A DNA stretch of 64,000 nt from Psilocybe azurescens (lineage: Eukaryota > Basidiomycota > Agaricomycetes > Agaricales > Agrocybaceae), in assembly GCA_023853785.1 (NCBI GenBank), contig JAJIRX010000666.1, forward strand, positions 1-64,000. Direction: 5' to 3'. The translations under genes and the position numbers were made by a program. The notes beneath the pieces are model-generated. The model searched no databases. It was not told the origin of the DNA and saw only the letters and a program-made list of their open reading frames with translations. Shown piece by piece: positions 11,921 through 23,639 of this stretch (its first letter is position 1; every line of letters starts with the position of its first letter).

Positions 11921-12360
11921 GAGCACGAAGAAAGGAGAAATGGAGAAGGAATGGGGGTGTGGAAGGCGGCGAGAGATCAAGAGGAGGGACCGGACAGGTG
12001 TAAAACAAAGAACGAGAAATGAGGGCACGCGGCGAAGAGGTGAGATACTGAATGACCTAATCGTTTGTCAGCACTTTCGATGACCAAAAACGGGTGACCG
12101 AGCCACGCGGTCACGACGAATCACGTGTAGAACTGAGTACTGAACGTGAACGCTCAAGCCAAAGTCCTCGCGCATCGCAACGCCTGTCGCAGTTAAGTGC
12201 TTAAGCTATCTTCTTCATCCTCGCGCTCCGTTCTTTGTCGTCTTCATTATCGTCAAATGCCCGCGAGTCCTACTGCTATATCTGATCCTGGTGCAGGAGA
12301 CGGAAGAGGAGTGTGACCCATCGTCGATTGTGGATTGGTATGTTGGGATGGATTACTGAG
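11920..12360 (+). pseudogene. P-gene deletion derivative, T1
   Basis: Next to S2 exon 1 lies a short module that ends in the acidic C-terminus of P (DPSSIVDWYVGMDY, then a stop at about 12355). The whole P core is missing. The same truncated form occurs at 35945-36300 and 48720-49115, preceded by GTCAGCA..TTTCGATGACC-type and CCTGTCGC.GTTAAG boxes. The shared structure indicates a single deletion event spread by later duplications. Confidence 0.5.
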
Positions 12361-12369
12361 TGGTGATGG

Positions 12370-12810
12370 GCATGCATTGGTGCGTGCATTGAAATTTATG
12401 AATAGGGATGGAATCTTCATGTTTTTTTTTGTTTGATTTTTTCTTTAGGTTCACGTTTGCATCGTCGACCTGCCGCCGACTTCCTACTGCTCCTTCGGCG
12501 CTTTCATTGTGTTCTCAAACCCCCATTTTTAATTTTCATATAACACCTCCCATTTTATTCGCACTTTTACTTTCCCTTCCATAATTTATTCTTCAACTCC
12601 AACTTCAACTTCACTTTTTTTTTCTTTTTTACATCCCAATCCACCAATACCGCACCCGAAAGCACCACACGTGCTCGAGCAGCACACCGTCCATCCATCC
12701 ATTCCTCCAATCTTCTTCCTTTCCCCTATTCATTATTATTACCCCTATTCATTATTATCATGATCCTCCGCCTTGATTTGGTATCCGAGGGCGAAGGCAG
12801 TGGGCAGAGT
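12370..12810. repeat. Partial R block, copy 3
   Basis: Only the pyrimidine-rich front part is present: TTAGGTTCACGTTTGCATCG, then CACCAATACCGCACCCGAAAG and the CCATCCATCCATTCCTCC box. It breaks at GATTTGGTATCCGAG and jumps straight to the polypurine/Sec61-alpha side (GGCGAAGGCAGTGGGCAGAG). This is an internal deletion that removed the rest of R and any NACHT gene. Confidence 0.5.
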
Positions 12811-12839
12811 ATATAGAGCGTGTGTGAAGAAGGAGACGT

Positions 12840-13435
12840 CGGATCGGTCGCTTGGCCAAGCGCGATGATGAGAATGAAGACTGCAAAATGTTAGTCAGTA
12901 TGTGTGCTTCTTCGTGCGTACACATATATGAATGATGAAGACATTAAAGAAAAGAGGAGAGAGCGAATGGAGGAGGGTTGAAATGTACACCACACAAGAT
13001 GATACAGCACTCACATTTCTGAGCATCACTAAACAAACGTCCAATCTTCCTTAACACTGAAATCGATACTGATAAGGTTGGCACCCGCCAAAAGCCGCAT
13101 GATCATTCCCGAAGTGATAATAGGCGTGATTCCGAGTTCCATGAGCGTTCCATGGTTAGTGGCCAGGACGATGCGCATCCAGTAGAGCGGGTCGGAGGAG
13201 TCGAATCATTTCCAGATGAGCTCATAGAAGGATAAGCAGAAAAGAAACTCAAGTGCAAGCACACCAAAATATAAGGAATCTTACCGTTGTCCATAGTAAT
13301 TTTTTGTTGAATGGCACCTTGTGATACGAGGGTTAGTATGTGTTGTGTGGTGTTTAAAGAAAAGAAACATACTTTGCGATCGGGTGAGAAAACTTGTGGT
13401 AGTATGGGTAAGAAAGGCCGGACGAGGTTGAGGAA
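12840..13435 (-). pseudogene. Sec61-alpha pseudogene, S3 (N-terminal fragment)
   Basis: Only the N-terminal exons remain, read right to left: [21 protein letters not shown], a degenerate first intron, then [15 protein letters not shown] residues, the tail of exon 2 and the next intron. The end is a short ALGQ-coding remnant at 12860. Exon 2 is damaged: the [14 protein letters not shown] part is replaced by unrelated sequence near 13200-13260. Confidence 0.75.
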
Positions 13436-14645
13436 CCAAAGGGGACGCCATATGTCAGTAATAGTCGCAGGAATGAGCAGAGAACAGAGAAAATACACCT
13501 GCTCATGTTAAATTCAACGTAGGCGGATGGTGAAAATAAAGAAAAAGAAGTGATTCGGCGGACAACACAGATCACTCACTACCTCACCGGCACCATTTTT
13601 CATCTTCAAATTCTTCTTGCTCTTCATACAGTGGCGCAGCTCCATCTGTTTTATTGCGTGCTACAACCAATGCCAGCAAGCAAGCTCTACGCCAAAAACA
13701 GCAGTGTGCGCGAAAATCGATGATTCACCTGTTTTCGCTCCGGACTTTGCGTGCTTCCTTATGCAGCTCTGCTTCCTAAGCGTCTATCGTTCCATTCGTA
13801 TCATCACAGAGCCAGAGCCACAACCCGGCGATAGTCCCCTCGCTTCTGCAGTGCATGCAGGTCCTACGCGGCCCTGCGCCGATGGATACGGACGTGCACC
13901 GTCACCGGCACCAACAACAACAGTACGGTCACCAACAGCACCCCCAAGGCTACACATGGTTTGGATATCACGACAATTATTGCAACCACATGCAAGCCAT
14001 GCACCACCTACCCATTTTTATTGTGCTTTCTCTTGTCTCCTACGTTCACTGTTTGCTCTTGGTGAGGTGACGATCTTATCCAGAAGCTAGAATCGGCGCC
14101 GATTTGATATTTGGCTCGAGGGAACACAACGAAGATTATAAAGAATTTTTAATACATGATAACGACCCACATCTTTGAATACAGACAGGCAGGCGACCGA
14201 TGAAAACGAGCCGAAAGCGTTTTCTCGTACTGATACTGTACTGTAGATAAAATATATACATGCATAGCTATATAGCGAAAGTTTAGGGTATCGAATACCT
14301 TTTATGTTTATTCGGTTTGAGTGAATAAAATATATTGTTTGATTGAGGGTCAAACGCCCCGGGCGCATAACCATACTCTTTGTATACAGACAACGAACAA
14401 ATAAACGAAACTACAAATTACATCGCATCCCGCCATCTACTAACCATCCTCTCCTACTCCCCCACCCCACGCATTTCCACGTACCACCGCGATCACGATC
14501 ATGGCCTGATTTAGTATGCTCCCAACAAGCGAGGAAGAAGGGAAAGAGAAGAGAGGGATGCAAAATACAGGCGTCGGGAAGGCGAAGGCGGTGGGCAGGG
14601 TATGTAGAGTCGAGTGTACAGAAGGATATGTCGATGTCGACTGTT
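13436..14645. repeat. Partial R block, copy 4, and spacer without a NACHT gene
   Basis: From about 13960 this matches the end of R (GGATATCACGACAATTATT, CACATGCAAGCCATGCACC, GAGGTGACGATCTTATCC, ATACATGATAACGACCCAC). At about 14345 it jumps to the spacer just before Sec61-alpha (GCATAACCATACTCTTTGTA). The NACHT gene of this unit is therefore deleted. The first part (13617-13960) is unlike other R copies. It encodes a Gln/His-rich frame (HQQQQYGHQQHPQGYTWFGY) that could be the source gene of the GGATATCACGACAATTATT box. Confidence 0.5.
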
Positions 14646-14649
14646 TTAC

Positions 14650-16268
14650 TTATAGCAGATCGCCAAACGCAGCCATCTCAGGCCCGCCCGATTGGCGCAT
14701 GCCAGTCTCCCAGTCTACATTGGAAAGAAAAAAGAAAAAAGAACCAAATCAGCAATCACATTCATCTCTCTATTTCTCTACCTCCAAAAGCTGAAAGAAG
14801 GCGAAAAATAAACTCACAGCTTTAGATAATAGTAATAGTCATCAAGATCATCGTGCCGCTCCCAATCGCACCAGAAAGGTCCACTGCGACAGAGAGTAAG
14901 CCGAGAATCGCGCCGCCGAATGCAGCGGTCGTCGGGATGACCTGCTCGAGCACGGCCATGACCTAGTTGGTGGGAGAGGGAGTCAGCGTGCAGGTCAAAT
15001 AAACATTAAAGACGAATGGAGGGTGAAGGGAAGATGCGGAGACCAAAATAAAAGGAATGGAGAGGTTGGATAAGTACGTGGCGTGACGTTAGGGACATGG
15101 AAATGGAAACGGGGACCGGAAAACACAACGTATACAAACAAGAAGAAGAATAAACTCACCGTCTGCTGATCCTTCAACTGCTTTACCACATCCCTCGGCC
15201 CACTCCCAGAGATCTCAATCTGCGTTTTACTGAACAGCGCACACGCACTCAGCATGAAGACGATGTAGATCGCGGTGTAGATCGGGTTAGTATACGATCC
15301 TGCCCGTGGTCCGCAGTTGCTGGGAGTCTTAGGGTGACTGCAGATGCGAGGGAAGGCAAGGGGACAAGTAGTAAGAGAACGGTGAAAATATATCAGCCAA
15401 AATCCCAACATCTAGAAAAAACACACAAAACTAACCTCCCGAACACCTAAAACCTTAACCAACAAGGTCCGCAGGAACCGAGTCGCCAGCATCAAGTCAC
15501 AACAAACATATTGCTTGTATAGAACAGTTTGATCGGGTACGTTCCCTGCTGTACTCTGCACCCACTGTGATCTTGATCCTAAAGCCCAGCAAGTAGATCA
15601 CCACCGCGAAAATAACCGCCGTCAAGACCAGCGATATCACATTTTGGGGCCGCTCTCTCCGGAACGCCTCCGGGAGCGCATGGCCTTTTCGAACTCGCTC
15701 CCGCGCCCAATGTTCACACTGGTAGGCGAGCACGCGTTCCGTACGATTGACTCGCAGATATTGATCATGATGAACAGGTTGATACTGGATCCGAGGCCGT
15801 AACCCTTCCCCAGAAGCTCGTCCAGGATGATCACAATCAGTACCGCAACGATGAGCTGGATGATAAACAGGAGGCACATGCATGCACTGAGGTCCGACGG
15901 CTGGCCTTGAGGCCTGTGAGCACGTAGATCGTGGCTTGATCGAGTGCGATGATTAGAGAGAAGACTGGGAATTTTAGTCAGTATGTAAGTTTCTTTGCGC
16001 ATGTGCATATGTAGATGATGAAGACATTGGAGAGTAGAAAGAGAAGGGTGCGGATAGAGAAAGGTTGGGATGCACACAACATAAGACGACACAACATTCA
16101 CATTTATGGGCACCCCGAAACAACACCCAATCCTCCTTAAGACTGAAATCCACATCATTAAGGGTCGCACCTGCTAAAGCTGCATGATCATTCCCGAAGT
16201 GATAATAGATGTGATGCCGAGTTCCATCAGCTTTCCATGATTAGGCCAGGATGACGCGCATCCAGTAT
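14650..16268 (-). pseudogene. Sec61-alpha pseudogene, S4
   Basis: One of the longer relics. It has the terminal exon (WEIGMR..., PEMAAFGDLL-stop), [50 protein letters not shown], a middle segment with LVLTAVIFAVVIYLLGFRIK, SEFEKAM and the [20 protein letters not shown] loop region. Exon 2 stops abruptly at MRVILA-coding bases near 16266 and is joined to plus-strand P sequence. Many stops and frameshifts are present, and introns are retained. Confidence 0.85.
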
Positions 16269-16440
16269 GGTGTGCCGGAGGCGGAGCTGCATGTGCAGTT
16301 CTTCGAGGGGTCGCGGGCGTGGGCGTGGCTGATGGCGTGGGCGTGGGCGTGGGCTGAGGATGATGAGGCACAGGCTGGTGATGGAGGATGGGCGTTGACG
16401 CGTGACGTCGTGAATTGACATTGATCTGATCGTGACAAGT
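16268..16440 (+). pseudogene. P fragment with alternative tail (P'1)
   Basis: This begins in the middle of P (GVPEAELHVQFFEGSR). It then diverges into a Trp/Ala-rich hexamer repeat (GGGCGT, 16309-16361) and ends GDGGWALTRDVVN-stop. The same tail, including ACGCGTGA.GTCGTGAATTGACA, occurs at 56500-56545 next to S7. A second sub-lineage of the unit therefore carries this altered P end. Confidence 0.5.
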
Positions 16441-17065
16441 AGCAAAGATAAGATAAGATAGTGAGGCCACGTCAATACGAGCAAACACAGCACGCTCTCT
16501 TTCTCGTCTGAGCAGCCCATCCTATCCTTGTCTCCTCCACCACTCTCGCTTATTCCTACAGCACCATTCCAACGCCGCTCATGCTATCCACATTGTGTAT
16601 ATGCATTTATTGTCTACCTTCTTTTATACTACAACCCACCGAATAACACAGACAGTAAAGCGCCATACGCCGAAACCTACCATCCAAGATGGACTGGATT
16701 CGGAACCAGGTTCAAATATCGTCTCCTTTGCCTCACATCTTGGGTCATCCTCCTTGGTTGGTGTATGAGTCGACTGTAGCATAAGCACGGAGTGTATTTG
16801 ATTTACCAGCCCCTTGCCTTGCATCAAATTTCAGCTACTCGGGGCATCCCCTCGGGGTTTCTTTTCATTCCCCTTTCTGCTGTATAGTTTCTATTCTCTT
16901 ATATTAAGTGCTCCCTTTTTCTTCATGGTACCCGCACTTACCCCAACCTCACAACATCACCACCACTACAGACCTCCTCAGTTCCGGATTTTTGACTCAA
17001 ATTGCGCTGTGGATGTCTGCACGCTCGCCATATATCCCTGACTTACCTGCGTGCTATGTGCTGCA
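16440..17065. repeat. Spacer shared with 56.57-57.0 kb
   Basis: The landmarks are GATAAGATAAGATA-like, CACGTCAATACGAGCA, CATTCCAACGCCGCTC, AAAGCGCCATACGCCGAAAC and GTTCAAATATCGTCTC. All recur in the same order at 56570-57000. It resembles R in position but is a distinct subtype. I see no gene in it. Confidence 0.5.
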
Positions 17066-17069
17066 CCCA

Positions 17070-18032
17070 CGATTTGGACGCGGTGTCCTCTGCGACTGCG
17101 AGCGGGTTGACGAGTCCGATGCCAACGTGTAGTCCCTGTGGGCCTGTTGTCGTTGTTGTCGCCAAGGACAACAATGATAACGTTGTTGTTGATGTCCCTC
17201 GACTGCAGCGGCAGCCTTGGATATGAAGTATTGCCATGGATATGGCTTCCACGGCGCTGGTACTTCAAACTCGAATCAGAGCTCGAGTCGCTTCAGCTGC
17301 TTCCCCCTCATCGAGGAGGACAAAGACACAAATCCAGCTGAAGATGACAACTCTGACCACATCTTCCCGTCATTCAACAGCACATTCTCTTCTGCCGAGC
17401 GCAGACAGCGCGTTGCAAAGCTCAAAGTGCAAGTTGTGCTCCTCGTCATTCGATTGAAGGGCTTCTTGAGCATGCAGGGTGTGCCGGAGGCTGAGTTCGA
17501 TGTACAGTTCTTCACAGGGTCGCGTGGTGGAAGTGCGTCGGATTAAAAGCAGAAAAGAGGACCAGAGGAAGACGAAGAAGATGAGGATAGGCAGATGATG
17601 GACGGGGTCGGACGCGAGGTGCGCAAGATCCAGCTCGGGCAGCAAGAACTCGCACCCTCGCTCACGCCTGCTCCTTCTTCTAATGAAGTTCAGGTACCTG
17701 CCCACCCCGTCCAATCATCCCCTCCACCAGTCTCCCCCGAACCCATGTCTGTCTCCAGGTCGGCACGCCAGCGCCGCGCCGTCCTGCCCACGTTGTATGT
17801 CATCGCATTTCTGCTCATGAAGCACCGCATGACGCCTGCGCGCAATGAGTTGAGCGACGTCGGGTCAGGTGGTTGGAATTGGAAAAAAGGGTTAGGGAGA
17901 GGCTTGAGGAGTGGATTGCGGACATGTGCATGGGCTGCTGAAAATGAAGAAGAATGCTGCGTGCAGGAGGTGGATGAGGAGGTGTATAACCCGTCGTCGG
18001 TTGCGGATGGATGTGCTGGGACGAATGATTGA
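17070..18032 (+). pseudogene. Gene P, copy 2
   Basis: This unidentified gene lacks the N-terminal hydrophobic segment and starts in the Ser/Thr-rich region (SGLTSPMPT). It retains SAERRQRVAKLKVQVVLLVI, RLKGFLSMQGVPEAEFDVQF, a Gly/Arg block, EVRKIQLGQQELA, a probable ~65-bp intron (17693-17757, GTACCT...CTCCAG), RSARQRRAVLPTLYVIAFLL and an acidic tail (EEVYNPSSVADG). The final stop is at 18030-18032. A TAA interrupts the frame at 17544 after GGSASD. It is the longest P C-terminal frame in the window (145 codons). Confidence 0.55.
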
Positions 18033-18039
18033 TTGAAGG

Positions 18040-18826
18040 AGGGCGTGCATTTGTGCGTGCGTTGTATACTTTTTTGCATAAGGATGAATTTCTGAAGTTT
18101 TGTTATCTGGTTTCTGAAAGTTCATGTTCGCATCGTCCATACTCCCGCCCATCTATTCCTGTCGTCAGTCCCTTTCCCTATAACGTGTCCATTCCGACAC
18201 CCGCGTCCAACTTCCTACCATCCGTCTGCGCTTTCGCTTTGTTCTCCACCCCCAATTTTTCATATTTCTTTTCAACTTTCAACTCCCGCCGTTTATTCGT
18301 ACACTTACCTTCCACTATTCACCCTCAACCGCCTTTACATCTCAATCTCCCCATACCGCACGCAGCAAATCATGGTACGCTGGAGCGGACTGGATTCGAA
18401 GCCCAGGTGCAGATTCAACCCCCTAGCTCCCTATGCATCCTCCGCCCTGATTCGGCGTCGAGTTGATCGCTTCAATGTTTGCCTGGATCTTTCGGCTTCT
18501 CGAGTCGTCCTCCTTGGTTTGGTGTTTCATGGGTCCCTTTTCTGATGTGTGGCTTTATTTTTATTTTTACAAAACCCTTCTTTTGTTCCACTACCACACA
18601 CAACCCGCGATTCCGAGCTGAGTAAAAGCGATGATATCGCCTGCGCTCCTCCTCCATAACACCAAGAGAAGTGTTTGCATTGCTACCGACTCTGTAAGTT
18701 CCCTTTGTTATTGGCACTGCGGTTTTGATGCTCTTTGCATAGATTGACACTATGCTTTCCATGGTTTGTTAGCTACGCGCTACACACAATCTGGATATCA
18801 CGACAACCATTCCACCACATGCAAGC
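18040..18826. repeat. R block, copy 5 (left half, split by the KDZ element)
   Basis: It follows P2 and contains the CCGTTTATTCGTACACTTACC box, CATACCGCACGCAGCAAA, CTCGAGTCGTCC, GAGTAAAAGCGATGATATC and a gene-W fragment (18655-18775). It continues to CACCACATGCAAGC, where the KDZ element begins. The right half resumes at 29386. Confidence 0.65.
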
Positions 18827-18832
18827 CATGCA
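18827..18832. repeat. Target-site duplication of KDZ element, left copy
   Basis: CATGCA here and again at 29380-29385. Other R copies show the uninterrupted site GCAAGCCATGCACCACCC, with a single CATGCA, so the duplication and the exact insertion point can be read from the window itself. Confidence 0.7.
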
Positions 18833-19147
18833 TATGGCACATATAGTGTGCAAAAAGTATTCAAGTTTTTGCGCAAGTAAAATACATTTTTTCCGCATGT
18901 TTTCATTGTATATCTCGCAACTAGTACAAGTTATTCAAGACATTTGTATGTTTAAAATAGCAAAAAAATTGTGCAAGTGGCAGAAAATATTTTTACCATG
19001 TCCATGAGGCTTCCAAAATATCTACCTATGTACAGCAGAAACTCACAAAATATTACGCGCATTTTTTTGTGAGTGTAGCGAGCTTGCGTAAAATAAATTA
19101 TGTATCATCACAACATGCGCATTTTTTGTGAGTGTAGTGAGCTTGCC

Positions 19148-19925
19148 ACCTTAGGTTCCCACCCTCCGAGTGAAAACAGCTGACATGAACCGATCACATC
19201 ATTTCCCCTGGTTTGTATCCCTTCCCCTTCTTTGCCTTACCTCTCGTTATTCCTCTCCCTAAATGTCCACTTTATTATAATATTTCCTACTCCTTGCCAT
19301 AGATTAGAGATCGATATAGATTAGACTAGATAGCTGATTAGACTAGATAATAGATTAGACAAGGATAATAGATAATACGATATCGGATGTTTCGGACGGT
19401 TCACATCGTAAGGTACATAACGCCCGGTCAATCATGCCGCCCGTCAACTACGGTGGTCGGCACACTGCTCCGCGCCCATTCCCCGCCTTTGCTTTCAGGC
19501 ACTGCTTGACAGCGCCATCACTTTTGCCGCTCCCTGACCTGTCCATGCGCCATTTCCTCAATTAGAAGGCGCTCCTGCGCTCTCACGCTCCTTTGCTCTG
19601 CCCTTCCTTCCTCCACTGCCGCTCCTTCCCTTCCCACCAGATATGTGTTCATCATCCTCTCTATTCCATGTAGTCTCCATCTCTGTCTGTAAACCCAATT
19701 ATGCAGGGCGCTCCCGCACTCCTTTACTCTGGCCTTCCTTCCTTCACTGCTGCTTCTCTTTCCACTTACTATGCATTCTTCAGCCTCTCCTTTGCAGCGT
19801 CCATCTTTGGACAAATGTAGCAGTGTAGGGACTCCAAGAAAGGGAAGCAAATGTAATTTCTCATTATAATACATTACAACCACTTACTGAGAGCACATTG
19901 CTAACTGTGCTCAATGACCTCAACG
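19148..19925. repeat. Long subterminal inverted repeat, left
   Basis: It pairs with 28461-29249 in opposite orientation. Nearly every base matches by eye over ~750 bp, with a few 1-2 base indels (for example near 19300, 19433 and 19470), then a more diverged inner edge. Both arms keep an outward-facing 121-codon ORF (19518-19883 minus; 28507-28872 plus). It reads MVVMYYNEKLHLLPFLGVP at its start on this arm and is low-complexity Glu/Arg-rich later. I do not regard it as a proven gene. Minor internal repeats of TAGATTAGACTAGATA lie at 19305-19365. Confidence 0.85.
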
Positions 19926-20134
19926 AAGGCCCTGGGAACTCAGGTAGTGTGCACCTCTAGGCACGACAGCTGATGCGCCACTGACACCTGACAATTATCA
20001 GTGATATGTCAGTCTGCGGATTAGATCCTTTGGGAAGCGCTCTCGTACCTGTTCTTCATTCGCCACCATGACCATTCACTCTTGTCTTGCATTCTCGCTC
20101 TCCGTCCTGCTCCTTTCTTGCATTGTAGTGTGCT

Positions 20135-23100
20135 ATGATGGGTAAGCGCAAAGGACTATCTAAAGGTGTAACAGTTGTCTGTGGTACCAGTTTTGGAGTT
20201 CGGCAACTGTCACAATCTGCGACAAAGCGCATCAAGCTGAACAAGAGTTCAAAGCAACTTGCTAAAGAAAAAATCGACCGCCAGGTTCAACTAGCAAGTG
20301 AGTATTTTTCGTTCATGCAATAGTCTGATTTCAATTCCTTTAGGCCTTAGCTTTCAAGAACGTGAAGACTTGCTTGCAGATCATGAGAATGATGTGGACA
20401 TGTCCAACCTAGCATGGGTAGGCGAAGATGAGGCGACATTCCTCCGACCGCCGCCCGGAGAGGAGGGCTTTTCTCCAGCCACATTGGTGGCGAAGTTCAG
20501 CTGCAAGACCTTTTTCCGGATATGCTTGCTGAGCAGTAAGTCCAACAATTTCCAAATTAACATAGTACATAAATTGATATTTTATTTCTAAGGAAACGGA
20601 AAGACCATTGGACTCGACAGCGAACGTGTGGAGCGACAGGTCCAGGCATGGAAATCCATAATGACCCACCTTCACGATGCATTCCTTAGCTTCAAATCCA
20701 AAGGCACCCCACTCAGAATCCTGAAAACAAAGATGAGGTGGAATGGTCAATCGAAGTCATTTCACTGGAAGGTCATTATAATTCTCCTCTTGGGACACGC
20801 TCCTGATATCTCAACAGGTCGAGGATTGTGTACCTTCTTCCACTCACCGGGCGCCGTGTCTGCTGCTGTCACCCTTTTAGAATTCGGTGTTGTTGGGACA
20901 TCTCCTGAACAACCCAAATTGGGATTTACAATTGAAACGTTATGCTTTTACCAGCAGCTTTGACGAGTCTGTCCCTGTTTCAGCCTGGATGCTTTTGCAA
21001 AGGCATTGAATCATTATCACCATGTAAGTCTATCGAAACGATCTATTGCATGACTGTAACTGATTGTACTAGATACCTCACAGATCATATCTCGCCGACC
21101 AGCTCAGTAATGCATTTGATTGTTACCTTGAGGTCAATTGAGCTCTCGACCGCTCTGTAGGAAGGGAACTGGGACGAAATGATACATGGGAGAAAAAGAA
21201 TGTCTGCCCTCCATGCCTATATGAGATTGAGGACGAACCACCTTTGAAGTTTTGCTTCCTTGCTACGATGGACGGCAACAATTCCCTCAAACTGGTTGAC
21301 AGCGCATTTCGTGCTGGTTTTGCCTTGTACTGACACTCAGAAATCGACGTCGCCGCGTTGGATTTCTCCTGAAGAAGTTGATCTCTTCAAGGATGAGGTG
21401 AAAAAGTAAGTTGACATACCGAATGAGTTGGCCATTTCTGACTATGATAACAGCGTCCACAGAAACAGCCACCTCAGCCAGCTTCAGGTCCTCCCCGCCA
21501 TTCTTCAGGAGATCCTGTCCAGCTTATTCCTCCTGAAGATTCGGGGCCGAACCCGCTTCATTGTCACCGCCCCGGGATCTGCTCCAAATGCGAACGAATT
21601 CCCAGATCTTGACTCTGAAGAGATTGCCTGGCTGAATCTTACAGAACATGATGACTTAGCCAAGTGTCTCAACGCCTGTGTAGATCGGTGGAAGAATGCT
21701 GGCCCTGAGGCACGAAAGAAAATGTACACCCTATTCGCGATTGCCGGGATTTTTGGCTGTCTGCCGCCATGGACATGTACTTGTTGTTTCTGACATGATT
21801 CGGAGCGGAGAACTGTAAGCTCCTTCTGTTTTGACACAGATGATGTTAACTTTTCTCAATTAGAATGAAATATCCCCTTGCTACTGTTAACCGACTCTCA
21901 ACAATTTTGGGACTGACATCTGTCTCGGTTATGATATCATGTGTGCCTTTGTAACGACTTTGAAGAAAAGTTGTCTAGGTGAGAAGATGGTTGCCTGTCG
22001 CCTCAGTGGCGTTGTGCCTGCCTTTCATGGTCATGCGCACAACCAATTTTGTCAGGTACACTGGCACCCCTGTACATCGAGGGACTGGGCTAGAGGATTT
22101 CGAGGAGAGTGAGCGCACCTTCTCTCGTTCTAATGAATTGGCCTCGGTTACATGCTTGGCCATGCTGTACCACCGACAGCAGCATATCGACGAACACTTC
22201 CGTTTTCACGATCTTGATAAACTTGCTGCTTCAGGTTTGTCTTGATTCATCTTTGTGGCTCACATTGTTGATTGCTGGATTAGGAAACTTTATCTATCAG
22301 AATTATCGTCAAGCCCTAGAAAAGATTGCGATATCACAGCGCCCCGCCTTGCAGAACTTTCATCGAAGCTGGAGGTTGGGGCTGACGACTTCTCAAAATT
22401 TACCTGAAGTGTGAATGCACATACCTGGCTGGCCTATCCATGGAGCCAGCAGATGAGCAGGTGAAGGGGGAATATATGGAGCTCCTTTTTGATCTAGATC
22501 TGCTCAAGTGAGTTTCTTTATGCTATGCTCCAGTTCTTATCATTTATGAGTATATCCAGGACAAAAAGCAATACCGCCAAGACATTATATCGCGACCGCA
22601 ACCGTCTCATGATTCAAGAGGGCTATACTGGCCTCCAGATCACAAAAATCACAACCCAATATCGCACCACCTTCCAGCGCTGGACTGCAAAGAACGAAGA
22701 GGTCCTTCAATATGAAGAGGCCCATAACATTCCTGTCAGATGGGCTCCTACCATGCCCAAATATAACCAGGGTTTGACCGTCGTTCGTGAGCGTAAATAT
22801 TGTCAGGGCGCTTGACGATCTTGAGAGGTTGGTTGTGCAACGTCTTTTCGAGATGACCAAGCTCAGCATGAGCAGCATTGGTATGTAATTTGAATTTTTG
22901 GCTCAAATCTAAGTTTTGATATTTGTGATCAGGTTACAAGCTTCGCGAAAAGATTAGTAAATCCCTCAAGACTCGCGCAGATGCCATTCAATCAGTGTTG
23001 AGGCGCTATAACAAAGCCGCCGCACTTATGGTACCACCACAGCCATCCTTGAACTGGGAGTCGGTCATTGCTGCTGTCAACCTGGCAGACTTTGACCTTC

Positions 23101-23630
23101 TACGCGACACACGACAGGACATACGAACATTAGATTGGGCCCAGCCAGCAAATCGCGAGGCTATGGTCATGTATTTTCAGATAAAGTGGGGCGAAGGGAA
23201 GAGATTCTTTGCCTTAATGTCGAAATACGCCCAGCCTGCTAACTTTCCTCCTCGACGAACACATCGACTACTACCGAGCTATATGCTCCAACATCATCAT
23301 GAACACCCCTCTTCGCCCACCCGAAATATCTGCCCGGTGGCAGTACCACAATCAGATTCACGAGCAAATCATCAAGCACCTTCGTCAAACGAGTCAGCTC
23401 TCAGGCTTCAGCGGTACTTTATTTCCTGGGCAGTGGAAAGGTCGCGACCCTTCTCTGCACATCGACGTCCCACCTCCAGGCTGGGCAATAGATATATTAG
23501 GTCTGAAAAAGGTTGATATTGTGGTTGTCGAGGCCGACGACACAACCTTTGGAGACTTCCAGATGAAAACCATGATGTCAATACAGATATATTCATAGAG
23601 CTTTTAGATAGTGTCTCCCTCGTCGACAGT
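20135..23630 (+). pseudogene. KDZ transposase, mutated
   Basis: KDZ transposases are RNase H-fold DDE enzymes common in agaricomycetes. Conserved blocks appear in order: PGAVSAAVTLLEFGVVGTSP, FTIETLCFYQQL, NVCPPCLYEIEDEPP, MDGNNSLKLVDSAFRAG, PRWISPEEVDLFKDEV, NACVDRWKNAGPEARKKM, MKYPLATVNRL, YDIMCAF, VPAFHGHAHNQFCQVHWHP, GLGLEDFEESERTFSRSN, FDLLRDTRQDIR and a C-terminal LFPGQWKGRDPSLHIDVPPP. Candidate catalytic acids in GYDIMC and EGLGLEDFE-like segments are kept. Exon 1 starts MMGKRKGLSKGV. At least six short introns are visible (first 20300-20341). Several frameshifts (near 20480, 20625, 20735, 21325, 21765 and 22070) and two stops where arginine is expected break it. Confidence 0.85.
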
Positions 23631-23639
23631 TCATAGACT

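Noticed and set aside
19518..19883. 121-codon ORF in the left inverted repeat, duplicated at 28507-28872.
   Set aside because: Its conservation between arms is explained by near-identity of the inverted repeats. It has low-complexity composition and no recognised domain.
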